This document shows positions 21,755 through 32,000 of a stretch of DNA of 64,000 bases, piece after piece. Source of the stretch: a virus; IMG/VR virus record IMGVR_UViG_3300047443_000090, positions 23,260 through 87,259 of that record. One strand, written 5' to 3'. Numbering within the stretch: the first letter of the stretch is position 1; each line of letters begins with the position of its first letter. The position numbers and the translations under genes are program-made. The notes beneath the pieces were generated by a model, which was given only the letters and a program-made list of their open reading frames with translations, was not told the origin of the DNA and ran no database searches.

Positions 21755-22672
21755 TTATTGCGGCTGTGCCGTCTTCGTCAAATCGGCCAGTTTTGCCGTG
21801 GATTCGTCAAGATAGCGCTTCCAGTACTCCGCGTCCTTATCTGATTCTGCCTTCTTCAGCAGCTTGGTATATTCCTTGATGTCGCGCTCGGCTCGCTTGA
21901 TGTCGCTGGCCAGCTCTTTGGCGGCTTTCTCTGCCTTCAGGCGCGGCAGATCGTCAATGCGGGCCAATTCCTTCAGGCAGGCCAAGCAGGTTACTTCTTC
22001 CCGGTTCTCGGTCGTCATCTTGTAGGTCTGCGCGCCCTGAGCGGAGGAAACGCAAGCACTGCTCTTGCGGCCATACCTAATTGCAGCGAAGTGCAGGCGA
22101 GGCGCATTGGCGGCCTTGTCGGCGGCGGTGACTGGCTTCAGCGGCTCCAGCTTCCAGTTGTTCAATCGGGCGGTCATGTACTCGATGCTCATTTCCGCTT
22201 CTTTGATGTTGCGGCGAAGGTGCTTGAGCCATTCTGCCGACAGCTCTTTGATGGCCGCTTCGATGGTCTTCGCATCGCTGTAGCTCTGCCATTTTTTCAC
22301 TTCCTTGCCTTGGGAGTCGATTGCTACCGGCAGGCCGCTTTCCGCCAGCTTTACAGTGACGAGGATAGGGTAGATCAGGTCGCCAGCGCGGGTAACTTGG
22401 CGGTACATCATGCGAATCTTGCCATCCTCGGCCAGCGGGTTCTTTTTCAGGGTGGCGATTTCGCCCTTCTTCGCGGCCACGTAGGCATTTGCGTGCTCGA
22501 TGCCGCGCGCCAGCAGGTCGCACGAAAGCTGGTAAGGCTTCGCGCCGGAACCGAAGCAAGCGCCTTGCTGCCAGCCGTTTTGGATCGTGTAGCCATGCTT
22601 GGCGATAGCGTGCTCGTGCGACTTCTGTTCACGCCCGCAAATCTGACAATTCCCGAAAAATTCAGCAGCCAT
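21755..22672 (-). CDS. Hypothetical coiled-coil zinc protein, 305 aa
   Basis: The N-terminus has a CxxC-type knuckle with histidines (GNCQICGREQKSHEHAIAKH). A second CxxC (VTCLACLKEL) lies near residue 230. The region about 150-180 and the last 60 residues (SDIKRAERDIKEYTKLLKKA) are strongly coiled-coil. It is the only gene of the unit under the promoter at 22701-22729. The arrangement suggests a DNA- or protein-binding early protein; no family recognised. Confidence 0.6.
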   Translation of the reverse strand: MAAEFFGNCQICGREQKSHEHAIAKHGYTIQNGWQQGACFGSGAKPYQLSCDLLARGIEHANAYVAAKKGEIATLKKNPLAEDGKIRMMYRQVTRAGDLIYPILVTVKLAESGLPVAIDSQGKEVKKWQSYSDAKTIEAAIKELSAEWLKHLRRNIKEAEMSIEYMTARLNNWKLEPLKPVTAADKAANAPRLHFAAIRYGRKSSACVSSAQGAQTYKMTTENREEVTCLACLKELARIDDLPRLKAEKAAKELASDIKRAERDIKEYTKLLKKAESDKDAEYWKRYLDESTAKLADLTKTAQPQ

Positions 22673-22700
22673 TGCAACCTCCGTGTGTTTGTATGTCGCT

Positions 22701-22729
22701 ACTGTATGCGCTCACGTTTATTGCGTCAA
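22701..22729 (-). promoter_or_regulatory. Early-type promoter with conserved operator, copy 5
   Basis: On the minus strand TTGACG (22729-22724), a 17-base spacer, TACAGT (22706-22701), with the invariant block. A divergent late-type promoter lies 30 bases to the right. Confidence 0.8.
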
Positions 22730-22758
22730 GTGTTTTTTTGCGACGGCGCAAATGAGCA

Positions 22759-22799
22759 GGAAAACAGGCGGCCCCGGCGCATCGCCAGCCAATGACAAT
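22759..22799 (+). promoter_or_regulatory. Late-type promoter, copy C (predicted leaderless start)
   Basis: GGAAAA at 22759-22764, 29 bases, GACAAT at 22794-22799. The ATG of the antirestriction gene at 22805 lies six bases after the hexamer, where transcription should start, and has no Shine-Dalgarno. Confidence 0.62.
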
Positions 22800-22804
22800 G
22801 GCGT

Positions 22805-25159
22805 ATGGACAAATTCGCTTATATCGACCACGCCGCGCACTCCGGGGCGAACGGCAACAACCAGCGCCAAGAGGCGACGCAGGCCCAGCAGGACGCCGGG
22901 AACTATGCCAAGGGCCGCTTGACCCTGCATGGCCTGCGCATCGCCATCGAAACGCCGCGCGGCACCCGGCGCGAGTGGCGCGCAAAGGACGGCACCAGCG
23001 GTAGCAACCTGCTGAAGTTCCACTACGGGTACTTCGAGGGCATAAGGGGCGCTGACGGCGACGAGCTGGATTGCAGCATCGGGCCGTGGCCTGAAGCTCC
23101 GCTCGCTTACGTGGTGAACCAGTACATGCGCGGCCAGTTTGACGAGCACAAGGTAATGCTGGGGTTTCCAGACCGCCGCACGGCAATCGCTGGCTACCTG
23201 AGCAACTACAGCCCCGGCTGGCAGGGCATGAATAGCTGCATTTCCTGTTCGATATCGCAGCTCAAATGGTGGCTGGCAAACGGTAATTTGAAACGCCAGC
23301 TCACGCAAGATCAACTCCCCTATGAAGGAACGGACGACACGATGGAAAAGGTACTTTGGGATAGCGCGCACAATCCGATGCGCTCGACGCTCGACAAGGT
23401 TTTGTACAGCCTGCGCGAGCATGACGCGGGCAATGGCCTGCTGTTCGACGCGGTGAGCATGGCCGAGATTCTGGCCGACTCGGACGGCGTGATGACGCTG
23501 GACGCGCTGGTTCTCCCCTACGCCCGGATTGAGCAGCGCATGACGCTGCTGCAAAAGGTTCTGGATCGCGCGGGCGAAGCCGTCAAGGTGGCCGCTATGC
23601 AGGTGTCCGAGCCATTCACGCAGCGCGGCTCGACCAACGTCGCAGTAATCTACGAGCTGTCGGACGGCCAAACCATTTCTATTTTCTTCCACAATCCCGA
23701 TGTGACGCCGAAGAAAATCACGCCAAGCGATGACGTGATTTCGTGGAAATGGCTGTTGAACAAAAAGGACATCACCGTTGCTGTCGCGCCGGAACGTGGC
23801 CGCGACCTGGACGTTCGCACGGTGGCATCGCGCATCATGCGGCTGGCCGAGAAAAATAGCGCCCGGTTCATCGCCGCCAACGGCAAGCGCGCCGAAAAGC
23901 TGCAAGTGATTTCCGACCTGAAGGGCGAGCTGGAAACGAAGAAAGAAACCCTGAGCGGGCTGGAGCGCCAGATTGAGGTTGCGATGCAGGAGCGCGAGCT
24001 GGCGGGCTTGGACGAGCCGCCAGAGCCTATCGTCCCGCCCGAGCCTGAACCGGAACCGGCCCCAGCGGCTACGCTGAACGTGGACGGCATCAAGGCCGTG
24101 ATTACGTCTGACGAGCCTATGCCGGGCGTCGCCGTGGGCGCGAACTGGGTAGTGATGAACGCCCCGCGCCCGCTGCTGGGCACCGAAACGATGTCCGATG
24201 GCGAATTCCTCGACGGTCGTTTCTACGCTGCCATCGACCCGAACGACTACATGGCGCAAGCCTACGTCGATGCGAACGTGAAGCTCGCTGCGAGCGTGGT
24301 GTTCGTGGCTGACGAGGCGACGCAGACCGAAATGGCGCTCAACACGATCAATCAGGACTACCTGCCCGCCTACATGAAAATGGACGAAGGCGAGCGCAAG
24401 ACGGCTCTGAGCGGCTTCATCGCCAAGCTCAACGGCTTCACCTATGGCGCGATGAAGGAGCTGGCCGCCAAGGGTATGCCGGTGGTAGCGGAGCCAGAGC
24501 CGGAACCGCAGCCAGAACCCGAGCCGAAGCCCGAGCCTGCGCCTACGTGGCGCAGCAAGTACATCGTGATCGAGTTGGTTGACCGATTCCGCGTCGCTGG
24601 CCTCAATGCCAACCCGATCAGCCCGTCCTACCCGACGCGCGCCGAAGCCGAGGCCGCTGCCGCCGCCTATTTCGCTGGCGGCGACAACTTCCCGGCACCG
24701 TCCGACTCCGACGAATTCGCGGCGCAAGAGGCTGAAAAGTTGGCTGCTGAAAAGCGGGCCGCCGAGCAGGCCGCACGCGAAGCCGCCGAGCAGGCCGAGC
24801 GCGATGCAGAGGCGGCACGCCAAGCCGAGGCAGCAGCGCAGGCGCAGCGCGACGCGGAGGCCGCCGCAGCCAACGAGGCAGCCAATATTGTAGTGCCGGT
24901 TGCAGAGGTAGCGCCGCAGCCTGAGCCTGTAGTGGAGCCAAGCGCGACCGGCGACAATCAAGAAGCTGCCGATGGCGATTTCCTCGCGCTGGCGGCAGCG
25001 GGCGACGTGGATTTCTACGATAAGGCCGTAACCGACCGCCTCGCCGCACTGGCGAAGCAATACACCGACCCCGAAGGCGCGTATCTCGATCTGGTCATGC
25101 AGGCCAAGACCGCCGCCAAACAGTTCTTCATCGCTGAGTTCAAAAAGAAGGTGGCCTAA
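22805..25159 (+). CDS. Polyvalent protein: InPase-like plus DarA-N-like domains, 784 aa
   Basis: Residues about 37-165 match the polyvalent 'InPase' domain: GADGDELDCSIGPWPEA, YVVNQYMRGQFDEHKVMLGF and a GW..S..KWWL end. Residues about 180-395 resemble the N-terminal domain of P1 DarA, with LSDGQTISIFFHNPD, SWKWLLNKKDITVAVAPERG and a conserved AEKNSARFIAAN helix. Two Pro/Glu linkers (about 407 and 570) and a long Ala-rich coiled coil (610-700) follow. By analogy with P1 it would be packaged in the head and injected to protect phage DNA from restriction (inference). Leads the locus. Confidence 0.7.
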   Translation: MDKFAYIDHAAHSGANGNNQRQEATQAQQDAGNYAKGRLTLHGLRIAIETPRGTRREWRAKDGTSGSNLLKFHYGYFEGIRGADGDELDCSIGPWPEAPLAYVVNQYMRGQFDEHKVMLGFPDRRTAIAGYLSNYSPGWQGMNSCISCSISQLKWWLANGNLKRQLTQDQLPYEGTDDTMEKVLWDSAHNPMRSTLDKVLYSLREHDAGNGLLFDAVSMAEILADSDGVMTLDALVLPYARIEQRMTLLQKVLDRAGEAVKVAAMQVSEPFTQRGSTNVAVIYELSDGQTISIFFHNPDVTPKKITPSDDVISWKWLLNKKDITVAVAPERGRDLDVRTVASRIMRLAEKNSARFIAANGKRAEKLQVISDLKGELETKKETLSGLERQIEVAMQERELAGLDEPPEPIVPPEPEPEPAPAATLNVDGIKAVITSDEPMPGVAVGANWVVMNAPRPLLGTETMSDGEFLDGRFYAAIDPNDYMAQAYVDANVKLAASVVFVADEATQTEMALNTINQDYLPAYMKMDEGERKTALSGFIAKLNGFTYGAMKELAAKGMPVVAEPEPEPQPEPEPKPEPAPTWRSKYIVIELVDRFRVAGLNANPISPSYPTRAEAEAAAAAYFAGGDNFPAPSDSDEFAAQEAEKLAAEKRAAEQAAREAAEQAERDAEAARQAEAAAQAQRDAEAAAANEAANIVVPVAEVAPQPEPVVEPSATGDNQEAADGDFLALAAAGDVDFYDKAVTDRLAALAKQYTDPEGAYLDLVMQAKTAAKQFFIAEFKKKVA

Positions 25160-27087
25160 TGAAGCAGGGGCAAGACGAATTCTTTGCCGTCGTCGGTGAA
25201 GGCGCTGCCCTGTTGAAAAATCTGGACGAGAAATCGTCCGGGTTTTTTGACGACCTGAACCGGCTGCGGGAAATCCTCGCCATTCTCGGCTATGAGTCGG
25301 CGGTGAAGCCGCTGCAATTCTCGCTGGCCGACAAGGAAGCCTCTGCCAAGGCGCTGTGGAGCTACCTTGGCAATGGCTTGGGCCTGCTGCCGGACGCATT
25401 GGCGGTATTCGAGGCGGAAACGGTGGCTGATCTGGCATCGCTGGCTGGCGACAAGAGCCTGAACCATGCGGCGCAGGAATGGGCAATCGACAACGGGAGG
25501 AAGCCGCAGGCGCACTTGGCGACAACGAAGCTGGCCGCGTTCGAGAACCTTGCGGCGCGCGGCGTGGATCATGGCGTGGAGCAGTCCGCGCTGGAGGGTG
25601 CTATGCGGGATGCCGACACGCTGCTGGCGCAGAGCTTGGAGGATAACCCGGCGTACAGCGCAGCACGCGCGCACTATGACAAAGTGGGTAGGGATCGCAC
25701 TGAGCAACTGGCCGAAATAAGCGAGAAGATAAAAGCTGCCCGCGTGGCCCGCGATTCGCAATATGGCAAAGAGCGCGCCGAGGCAGAGCAAATTCTTGAG
25801 GACTTGCTCAACGAAAGGGCGGCTTTAGCTGCGCCACTGGACGAGGCGCAGATTGCGGCATGGGATGCGGTAAAGGCGACCCATGCGAAATTCAACGAGG
25901 ATCGGGTGGCCGGGCACCGTGCGCTATTCGAGGAAAACGGCCAGAAGATCATCGCCAAGGTGGCCGAGGCATCGCCTATTACGCCCGAGCAGGCGCAGGC
26001 GTGGGCGAGCGAGCAGATCATTGACGACAACGCCAAGGCGAAGCTCAAGCGACTGGGCTACAAGCCCGATGACGTGGTGCGCGATATGGCCGAGTTCTAC
26101 CGCCTCACTGGCGGCAAGGCGTCGGCAATCCGCATTGGCCTTGACGGTGGCCGCCGCGCGAATGCGGTGGGCATTACCGAGCGGCTGGGCGAGAAGGTTA
26201 TCAATCTCGGCGGGCACTTCAACAAAACCGTGCTGTTCCACGAGCTTGCGCACCATTTGGAGAATGACCCGATTGCGAAGGCAGCATCCAATGGATTCCT
26301 GATTAAGCGCCGAGAGAGCGAGCAGCCGCACCGCCTGCGCGACCTGACCGGCAACAAGGGCTATGACGCGCGCGAGGTGGCCTATAAGGACGGCTTCACC
26401 GACCCGTATGTTGGCAAAATCTACCGTGATGGCGTAACGGAAGTGTGGTCGATGGGCGTGCAGTACCTCGCAAACCCCAAGGACGCGGCCATCTTCGCGG
26501 CGAAAGACCCGGAAATGTTCAAGCTGATTACTGGCTACCTGACCATGCCGACGACGCCAGCAATGAGCGCCAAGCTGAATATGCACAAGGGCGCTATCGG
26601 GGATGCTATCGAGAAGAAGCAGAACAAAGAAGCCCAGTACGAGCAGGCCGTGAAATACCTCGCTGCCCAAGCCGTGATTGCGAAAGACGACTGGTTCGAT
26701 ACGCTTGACCGCGAGGGCACGGTTTATGATCTGCTGTCGTCGTATGTGCTCTACAAGGCGAAAAAAGACCCTGCGCAGTATGTCGGCTCGAACGGCGACT
26801 ACCGCGTATTTTCTGGCGTGTTCCGCAACCCGGCCACCAAGCGCAACGCCAAGGGGTACATGATTGTCGATACCAGCACTGGCGGCGACGCCAGCAGCTA
26901 TCGTCGCTCCATTCCCGACCATGAAATCATCAATGGCGATCTGGAGCAAGTGCAGGCCGTTATTGCAGTTGCCAAGACAAACGGAACTGGCCTGTTTAGC
27001 GCGGCATGGAACTATTTTAGGAATGGCTCATATAGCGACCAAAAGCAAAATCTGGTTGACTTTGTTGGCGCGGAGAAACTGAAATGA
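25159..27087 (+). CDS. Polyvalent protein with a zincin metallopeptidase domain, 642 aa
   Basis: A HELAHH zinc motif lies at residues 361-366 (TVLFHELAHHLEND), with a likely third ligand Glu in TEVWSMGVQYL about 65 residues later, as in zincin peptidases. The N-terminal 110 residues are helical, and a long coiled coil (about 190-235) precedes the peptidase. The start overlaps the previous stop by one base. In such loci the peptidase may trim co-injected proteins or attack host targets (inference). Confidence 0.7.
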   Translation: MKQGQDEFFAVVGEGAALLKNLDEKSSGFFDDLNRLREILAILGYESAVKPLQFSLADKEASAKALWSYLGNGLGLLPDALAVFEAETVADLASLAGDKSLNHAAQEWAIDNGRKPQAHLATTKLAAFENLAARGVDHGVEQSALEGAMRDADTLLAQSLEDNPAYSAARAHYDKVGRDRTEQLAEISEKIKAARVARDSQYGKERAEAEQILEDLLNERAALAAPLDEAQIAAWDAVKATHAKFNEDRVAGHRALFEENGQKIIAKVAEASPITPEQAQAWASEQIIDDNAKAKLKRLGYKPDDVVRDMAEFYRLTGGKASAIRIGLDGGRRANAVGITERLGEKVINLGGHFNKTVLFHELAHHLENDPIAKAASNGFLIKRRESEQPHRLRDLTGNKGYDAREVAYKDGFTDPYVGKIYRDGVTEVWSMGVQYLANPKDAAIFAAKDPEMFKLITGYLTMPTTPAMSAKLNMHKGAIGDAIEKKQNKEAQYEQAVKYLAAQAVIAKDDWFDTLDREGTVYDLLSSYVLYKAKKDPAQYVGSNGDYRVFSGVFRNPATKRNAKGYMIVDTSTGGDASSYRRSIPDHEIINGDLEQVQAVIAVAKTNGTGLFSAAWNYFRNGSYSDQKQNLVDFVGAEKLK

Positions 27088-28922
27088 TAACGACCGAATA
27101 CAGCGTAGCAACGCCGCATGGCGTGTTCATGGCCCAGTGGGACGAGGACGAGGAAAGCCCAGTCAAGTACAGCGGCGATGATGGTGCAATATCCTACTTC
27201 AAAGCGTATCTCGACCTGAATTCTATCTCCGGGCCGGGCGGCGCGCTGGTGCGATTCGACGCGCTGGAACCCGCCGACCTGTACGGGTTTTGCCAGTCTG
27301 AAAAGTACGGCATTTTCGTCGCCCCGACACCGGACGACATCATGGACGATATGGAACAAGAACACGAAGGACAGAAAATGATTACTGTGCTGGACGCCGT
27401 GAGCGACGCCAAAGCCTTTGAGCTGATAGGCGAGGGCGCGCAAATCCTGAGCCGTCTTAACGAGGACTCGGAAACCTTTTTTGCCGACATCGGCACGCTG
27501 CGCGAAATTATTCAGCAGTTGGGAGATGACGCCCCCGAGCAGATCATCGCGGCAGCTCTGACCGGCACGGAGCTGGGCGACTTCCCCGATACGCCCGAGG
27601 GCCGCGTCGCCCTGCGCTCCGCAGCGAAAGACTACTTCGCCAAGCTCCAAGGCACAAAGGTGTTCAATGCGTCACTGAACGCCGATATTGGCTTCGCGCG
27701 CGAAGGCATCAAAAAGGCACTCTCCTTCAGCGCTGATCCGCGCAAACTCAAGCTGATCCCAGCCCTGCCCAAAATCCTCGCCTCCGCCGTGGACGCGAAG
27801 AAGCTGGCCCTGCGCGGCGATGACCCGCGCGTGGTGGCGATGCACGTTCTCAAGGCTGATGTGGTGGTGGGCGACGCCACGCTGACGGTGCGTGTCGTCG
27901 TAAAAGAGCGCGATGATGGCTCGTTCTTCTACGACCACAGCGTAAATAAAGGGGACTTGGGTGGAAGCACGGAGGTACTCGATTCCGTCGATAGCACGGG
28001 TCTTTCGCTGATCGCCCTACTCTGCACCGAGCCGTCGATGCAGCAAGTCCTTATGGATAGTGTAAGCCAATCCGGCGAAGTGTTCAACCTGTTCATCGAA
28101 GGCGAAGCTCTGGAAGAACTCACCGCTGAAGCCGCCCCTCAACCCGAACAATACGACGTGTCCATGCAAACTCTTATCTCCATCGCTGCCAATTCCATCG
28201 CGGAGCTGCGCCGCATCGACGTGTACCGCGTGCTGAATAGCGCGGGCAACCAGCGCGAAGCACTGGCGAATTTCATCATCGCAAACCGCCCGGACTTGCA
28301 AAAGGAAGTTCTGGACGTGATGGCCGAGGAATGGCCTGAGCTGGGCTACAGCGCCCCGGCTGCGCCTGCGGTGGCGGGCGGTGGCAATGCCGAGCTGGAG
28401 GCGGCAGGGTTCAAGAACGTGAGCGGCAACGAGTGGGCCAAGGGCGTGCAGGGCGAGAGCGGCAAGCTCAACCTCAACATTCGCGTGTTCGGCACCCCGG
28501 AGCAGTTCAAGCTGAAAAAGTCGGCATCGTTCACTGGCGGCATCAGCGGCTCGCCATCGCAAGAGGTGGGAACCTACAACACCGCCGCCGAAGTGGTCGC
28601 AGCGGCGCAAGCCGAAGCCGCAGCCTATGCGCCCGCCGCCGAGCTGCTGACCCCGAGCGAGGACGGCCAGCCCAAGCAGCTCGAAGTGCCGCCAGTGCCG
28701 GAAGCTGGCAAAGCGCCCGAGGCAACGCCGCAGCGCGCCGCCGACATTACCTTCCTGAGCGCGGTAATCGCGCACCAAGTCGATATGTGGGCCGATGATC
28801 TGGCCGACAAAATCGAGGCGCTGGGCGGCACCTATGCGGGCGATGCCGAGGTAGAAAAGCTGTGGGGCGACGCCATCAACGCCTACACCGATTTCATGTC
28901 TGCGGAAATGTCCAAGGGCTAA
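27084..28922 (+). CDS. Polyvalent-locus protein with LPD3-like domain, 612 aa
   Basis: Residues about 1-90 are a compact alpha/beta domain. A helical DarA-like segment follows (LNEDSETFFADIGTLREIIQ, a pattern also found at the start of the 642-residue neighbour, NLDEKSSGFFDDLNRLREIL). Residues about 240-290 (VAMHVLKADVVVGDATLTVR then SFFYDHS) resemble the LPD3 domain of large polyvalent proteins. The last 200 residues are Ala/Pro-rich with a small domain near 420-480. The three genes overlap and end at the terminator at 28959-28996. Confidence 0.6.
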   Translation: MITTEYSVATPHGVFMAQWDEDEESPVKYSGDDGAISYFKAYLDLNSISGPGGALVRFDALEPADLYGFCQSEKYGIFVAPTPDDIMDDMEQEHEGQKMITVLDAVSDAKAFELIGEGAQILSRLNEDSETFFADIGTLREIIQQLGDDAPEQIIAAALTGTELGDFPDTPEGRVALRSAAKDYFAKLQGTKVFNASLNADIGFAREGIKKALSFSADPRKLKLIPALPKILASAVDAKKLALRGDDPRVVAMHVLKADVVVGDATLTVRVVVKERDDGSFFYDHSVNKGDLGGSTEVLDSVDSTGLSLIALLCTEPSMQQVLMDSVSQSGEVFNLFIEGEALEELTAEAAPQPEQYDVSMQTLISIAANSIAELRRIDVYRVLNSAGNQREALANFIIANRPDLQKEVLDVMAEEWPELGYSAPAAPAVAGGGNAELEAAGFKNVSGNEWAKGVQGESGKLNLNIRVFGTPEQFKLKKSASFTGGISGSPSQEVGTYNTAAEVVAAAQAEAAAYAPAAELLTPSEDGQPKQLEVPPVPEAGKAPEATPQRAADITFLSAVIAHQVDMWADDLADKIEALGGTYAGDAEVEKLWGDAINAYTDFMSAEMSKG

Positions 28923-28931
28923 AAGCGACGA

Positions 28932-28972
28932 GGAAAACCGCCGGAATTCAGGCAACGAACGGGCAGCATACT
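28932..28972 (+). promoter_or_regulatory. Late-type promoter, copy D, nested in a terminator
   Basis: GGAAAA at 28932-28937, 29 bases, CATACT at 28967-28972. The hexamer lies at the top of the terminator stem, so transcripts starting near 28979 would contain only the descending arm and escape the hairpin. The DarB-like gene starts at 29016 after GGAAG. Confidence 0.6.
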
Positions 28973-28996
28973 TAACTGTACGCTGCCCGTTTTTTT
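28959..28996 (+). terminator. Terminator of the 22805-28922 unit
   Basis: ACGGGCAGC (28959-28967) pairs with GCTGCCCGT (28982-28990), followed by six further T residues. The 14-base loop holds most of the -10 and the predicted start site of late promoter D. Confidence 0.85.
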
Positions 28997-29015
28997 CACC
29001 TGACCCGGAAGTTTA

Positions 29016-32000
29016 ATGAGAATTTTTGACGACACTTCACCCGGCAACCCACTTGCCAATTTCAAGCTCGCCGCCGAGTTTGCCAAGCTCAAAAAAGAGC
29101 GCACGGCCATAGCGGATCAAACCGACAGTGCATCCCGCCTGCGCCTGCTGAAGATCGGCGTTCGCATTCGCGCGATCATACTGGAGCTGGGCAAGCGCCC
29201 TGCCCCTGCCCCTGCGCCAGCGCCGACCCAGTTGCAGGGCACGCCCGCAGCCGACACGGCGAAGTATTACCCGGAGGAAGGCAAGCGCACCAAAGGCCAG
29301 CGCCAGAAGGACAACAATGCGGCCATCGCCCTACTGGCGAAGATCAAGGCTGGCGAGGTTGCCGTAACCGACGCCGAGCGCGAAGTGCTGGCGAAGTACA
29401 GCGGCAATGGCGGCGGCCTGACGGACGCCAACGGCCTTACCGGCTCGCCATACGAGTATTACACCCCGAAGCCAATCGCGGGCGCGGTGTGGGGCTTGCT
29501 GGAAGAACTGGGCTTCAAGGGCGGCACCGTGCTCGACCCATCGGCAGGTTCCGGCGTATTTACTGCCATGCGCCCAGCCGGTGCTGTGATGACGCAGATT
29601 GAGCTGGATGCAACTTCTGGCGCGATCAACGGCGCAATCAATGACGGCCCGACCGTGAGCACGACCGTTTCCCCGTTTGAGGCGGTGGCCGCCGCGACGC
29701 CGGATGAAATGTACGACGCCATCGTAACCAACGTGCCATTCGGTGATCTGGCTATGCGCGGCGACAACCCGGAAAAGGACAAGCGTTTCCAGAAGTCGAA
29801 CCTGCAAGAGTATTTCGTTCTGCGCTCGCTGCAAAAGCTGAAGCCGAACGGGCTGGCCGCGTTCATCGTGCCGAAGTCCATCATGAGCGGCCTGTCGGCC
29901 AAGGAATCGAAGCTGCGCCTGAGCGCGTCGATGATGGCCGAGTTTGTCGGCGCGTACCGCTTGCCGAATAGTATTTTCACTACGGCGAGCGCCGACGTGA
30001 CGACTGACCTGATCGTGTTCCGCAAGTTCTCGCGCGAAGCGGCGACGAAAATCGCGGAGCTGCAAGAGCAGAACCCGGCTTTGCTGTCCCAAGCCAATGT
30101 GCTGTGGGATGAATTCCTGAGCGGTAAATACTTCGCTGGCGCGGGCCGCAAGTACATTTTGGGCGAGGAAGGCACGACCAACGGCAAATACGGCGAAGTG
30201 GCCGCCATCATCAACGACGACAGCATTGCGAACATCGCCAAGCTGATTAAGCGTTTCCCGCACTCGCATATCGACTGGGCGCTGCTGAATGCCACCGAAA
30301 CCGCGCCTATCGTCTACAACGACGGCGACGTGATCCATGCGAACGGTCAAACGCTGGAATTCAAGGACGGCCAGTGGGAAGCGCTCGACTCCAATTCCGC
30401 CGAAGATAAGACCATGCAGGCTCTCGGCCCGAAGATGCAAAAGCCGCTGGATTGCGTCAACAACGGCATCACTTGGGAGCAGGCGAAAAAATGGATGGAC
30501 TATGAGGGCATCAAGGGCCGCCATATCTCCATCCCATCATGGCTGGTGGCAGTCGGCAAGGCGTCGGACGGCATCCCCCAAAGTGAGTTTCAGGGCTGGT
30601 GGGAGGCAATCGCCGCTGGCCTGTCCGTCATGGGTCTGATGCAGGAATCGAGCAGCGTTGAGCCGTACAACTACAAGGATGGCTACCCTGTCCTGTCGGC
30701 GCAGCTCGCGCGCGTCCAATCCTACGGCAACAAGACCTTTGGCCGGGCCGCCAAGCTCATCAAAGACGGTTTGCTGAGTATCCGCAATGCGCGCGCCAAA
30801 GGCGCTTATACGCCGTTCTGGCTGGGCGAAATCCGCGCAAGCCAAGACGCCGTGGCGCTGACCCCTACCCAGCTCTACGAAAAGGTGAAATACGAGGCCG
30901 AAGATGAATCCGGCTACGTCACCGTGGATCGTCTGCGCGAGGCTATGCCCGACTTCGACCCACTGGAAAATGCCGAGTGGTGCGTGTCTGCTGATGGCAA
31001 GTCCGTGACGCACGCGAACGACTACTACAGCGGCAGCTATGCCGACTTCCTGCAAAATGCAGCCGCAGAGCTGGAAGCCTGCAACGACCCGGCTATCCGC
31101 GCCAAGCTGGTGATGCAGCACGACGCCGCGAAAGAGCGCTTGAACATGGTCGATGTGTCGTCCATGACGTTCAACCTGTTCACGCCGCACATTACGATGC
31201 TGCAAAAGCTCGAATTCCTGCGCGCCTACGTCAGCCCCGACATTTTCATGACGACCGACGCCAACGGGCGCGACGTGTTCGACATCAAGCAGCCGTCGCT
31301 GGGCAAGTTCGCATCCGAGGAAGAAGCCGCAAAGCATAAGTCCATGCAGCGGTTCGTCAAGGGCTATCTGAAGAACCAGAACATCACGACGCAGAGCAAG
31401 GCGACCGACGTGGAGGACGACCCGGCGAAAGAGGCAGCGCTGGTGATGCGAATCAAGGAAATCGCGGACAAGGCGAAGGCCCAATTCGATGCGTGGGCGC
31501 GCGCCAACGACGAGATTCAGGCCGGGCTGCACACTCGCCTGAATTCGCCTGACGCGCTGCGCTTCATTCAGGAGCCGGACGGCACGCCGCTGGACATTCC
31601 AAACCTGAATGTGGCCGACTTCAAACCGCACCCATACCAGTATGGCGCGGTGCGCCGTTTCTCCCGCAACTTCGGCGGCGTGCTGGGCTTCGACGTGGGC
31701 CTTGGCAAGACCCTGACCGCGCTCGCGGCTACCCAGTATTGCCAGAGCATCGGCGTCAAGCGAAAGACCGGCTTCGTCGTCCCGAATGCGACCCTGACCA
31801 ACTGGAAAAAAGAAGCGGGTAAGGCGTATCTGGACACGTCCGATTGCCTGTTCGTGGGTCTGGTGGTCAAGAATGGCAAGAGCAAGATTGACGCGGCACA
31901 GGTCAAGGCTGATCTGAATGCGATCCGCGAGAACCGCCACGCGAAAATCTTTATGACGCTGGAAGCGTTCAAGATGATCCCGGTGCGCGACGAAACGATG

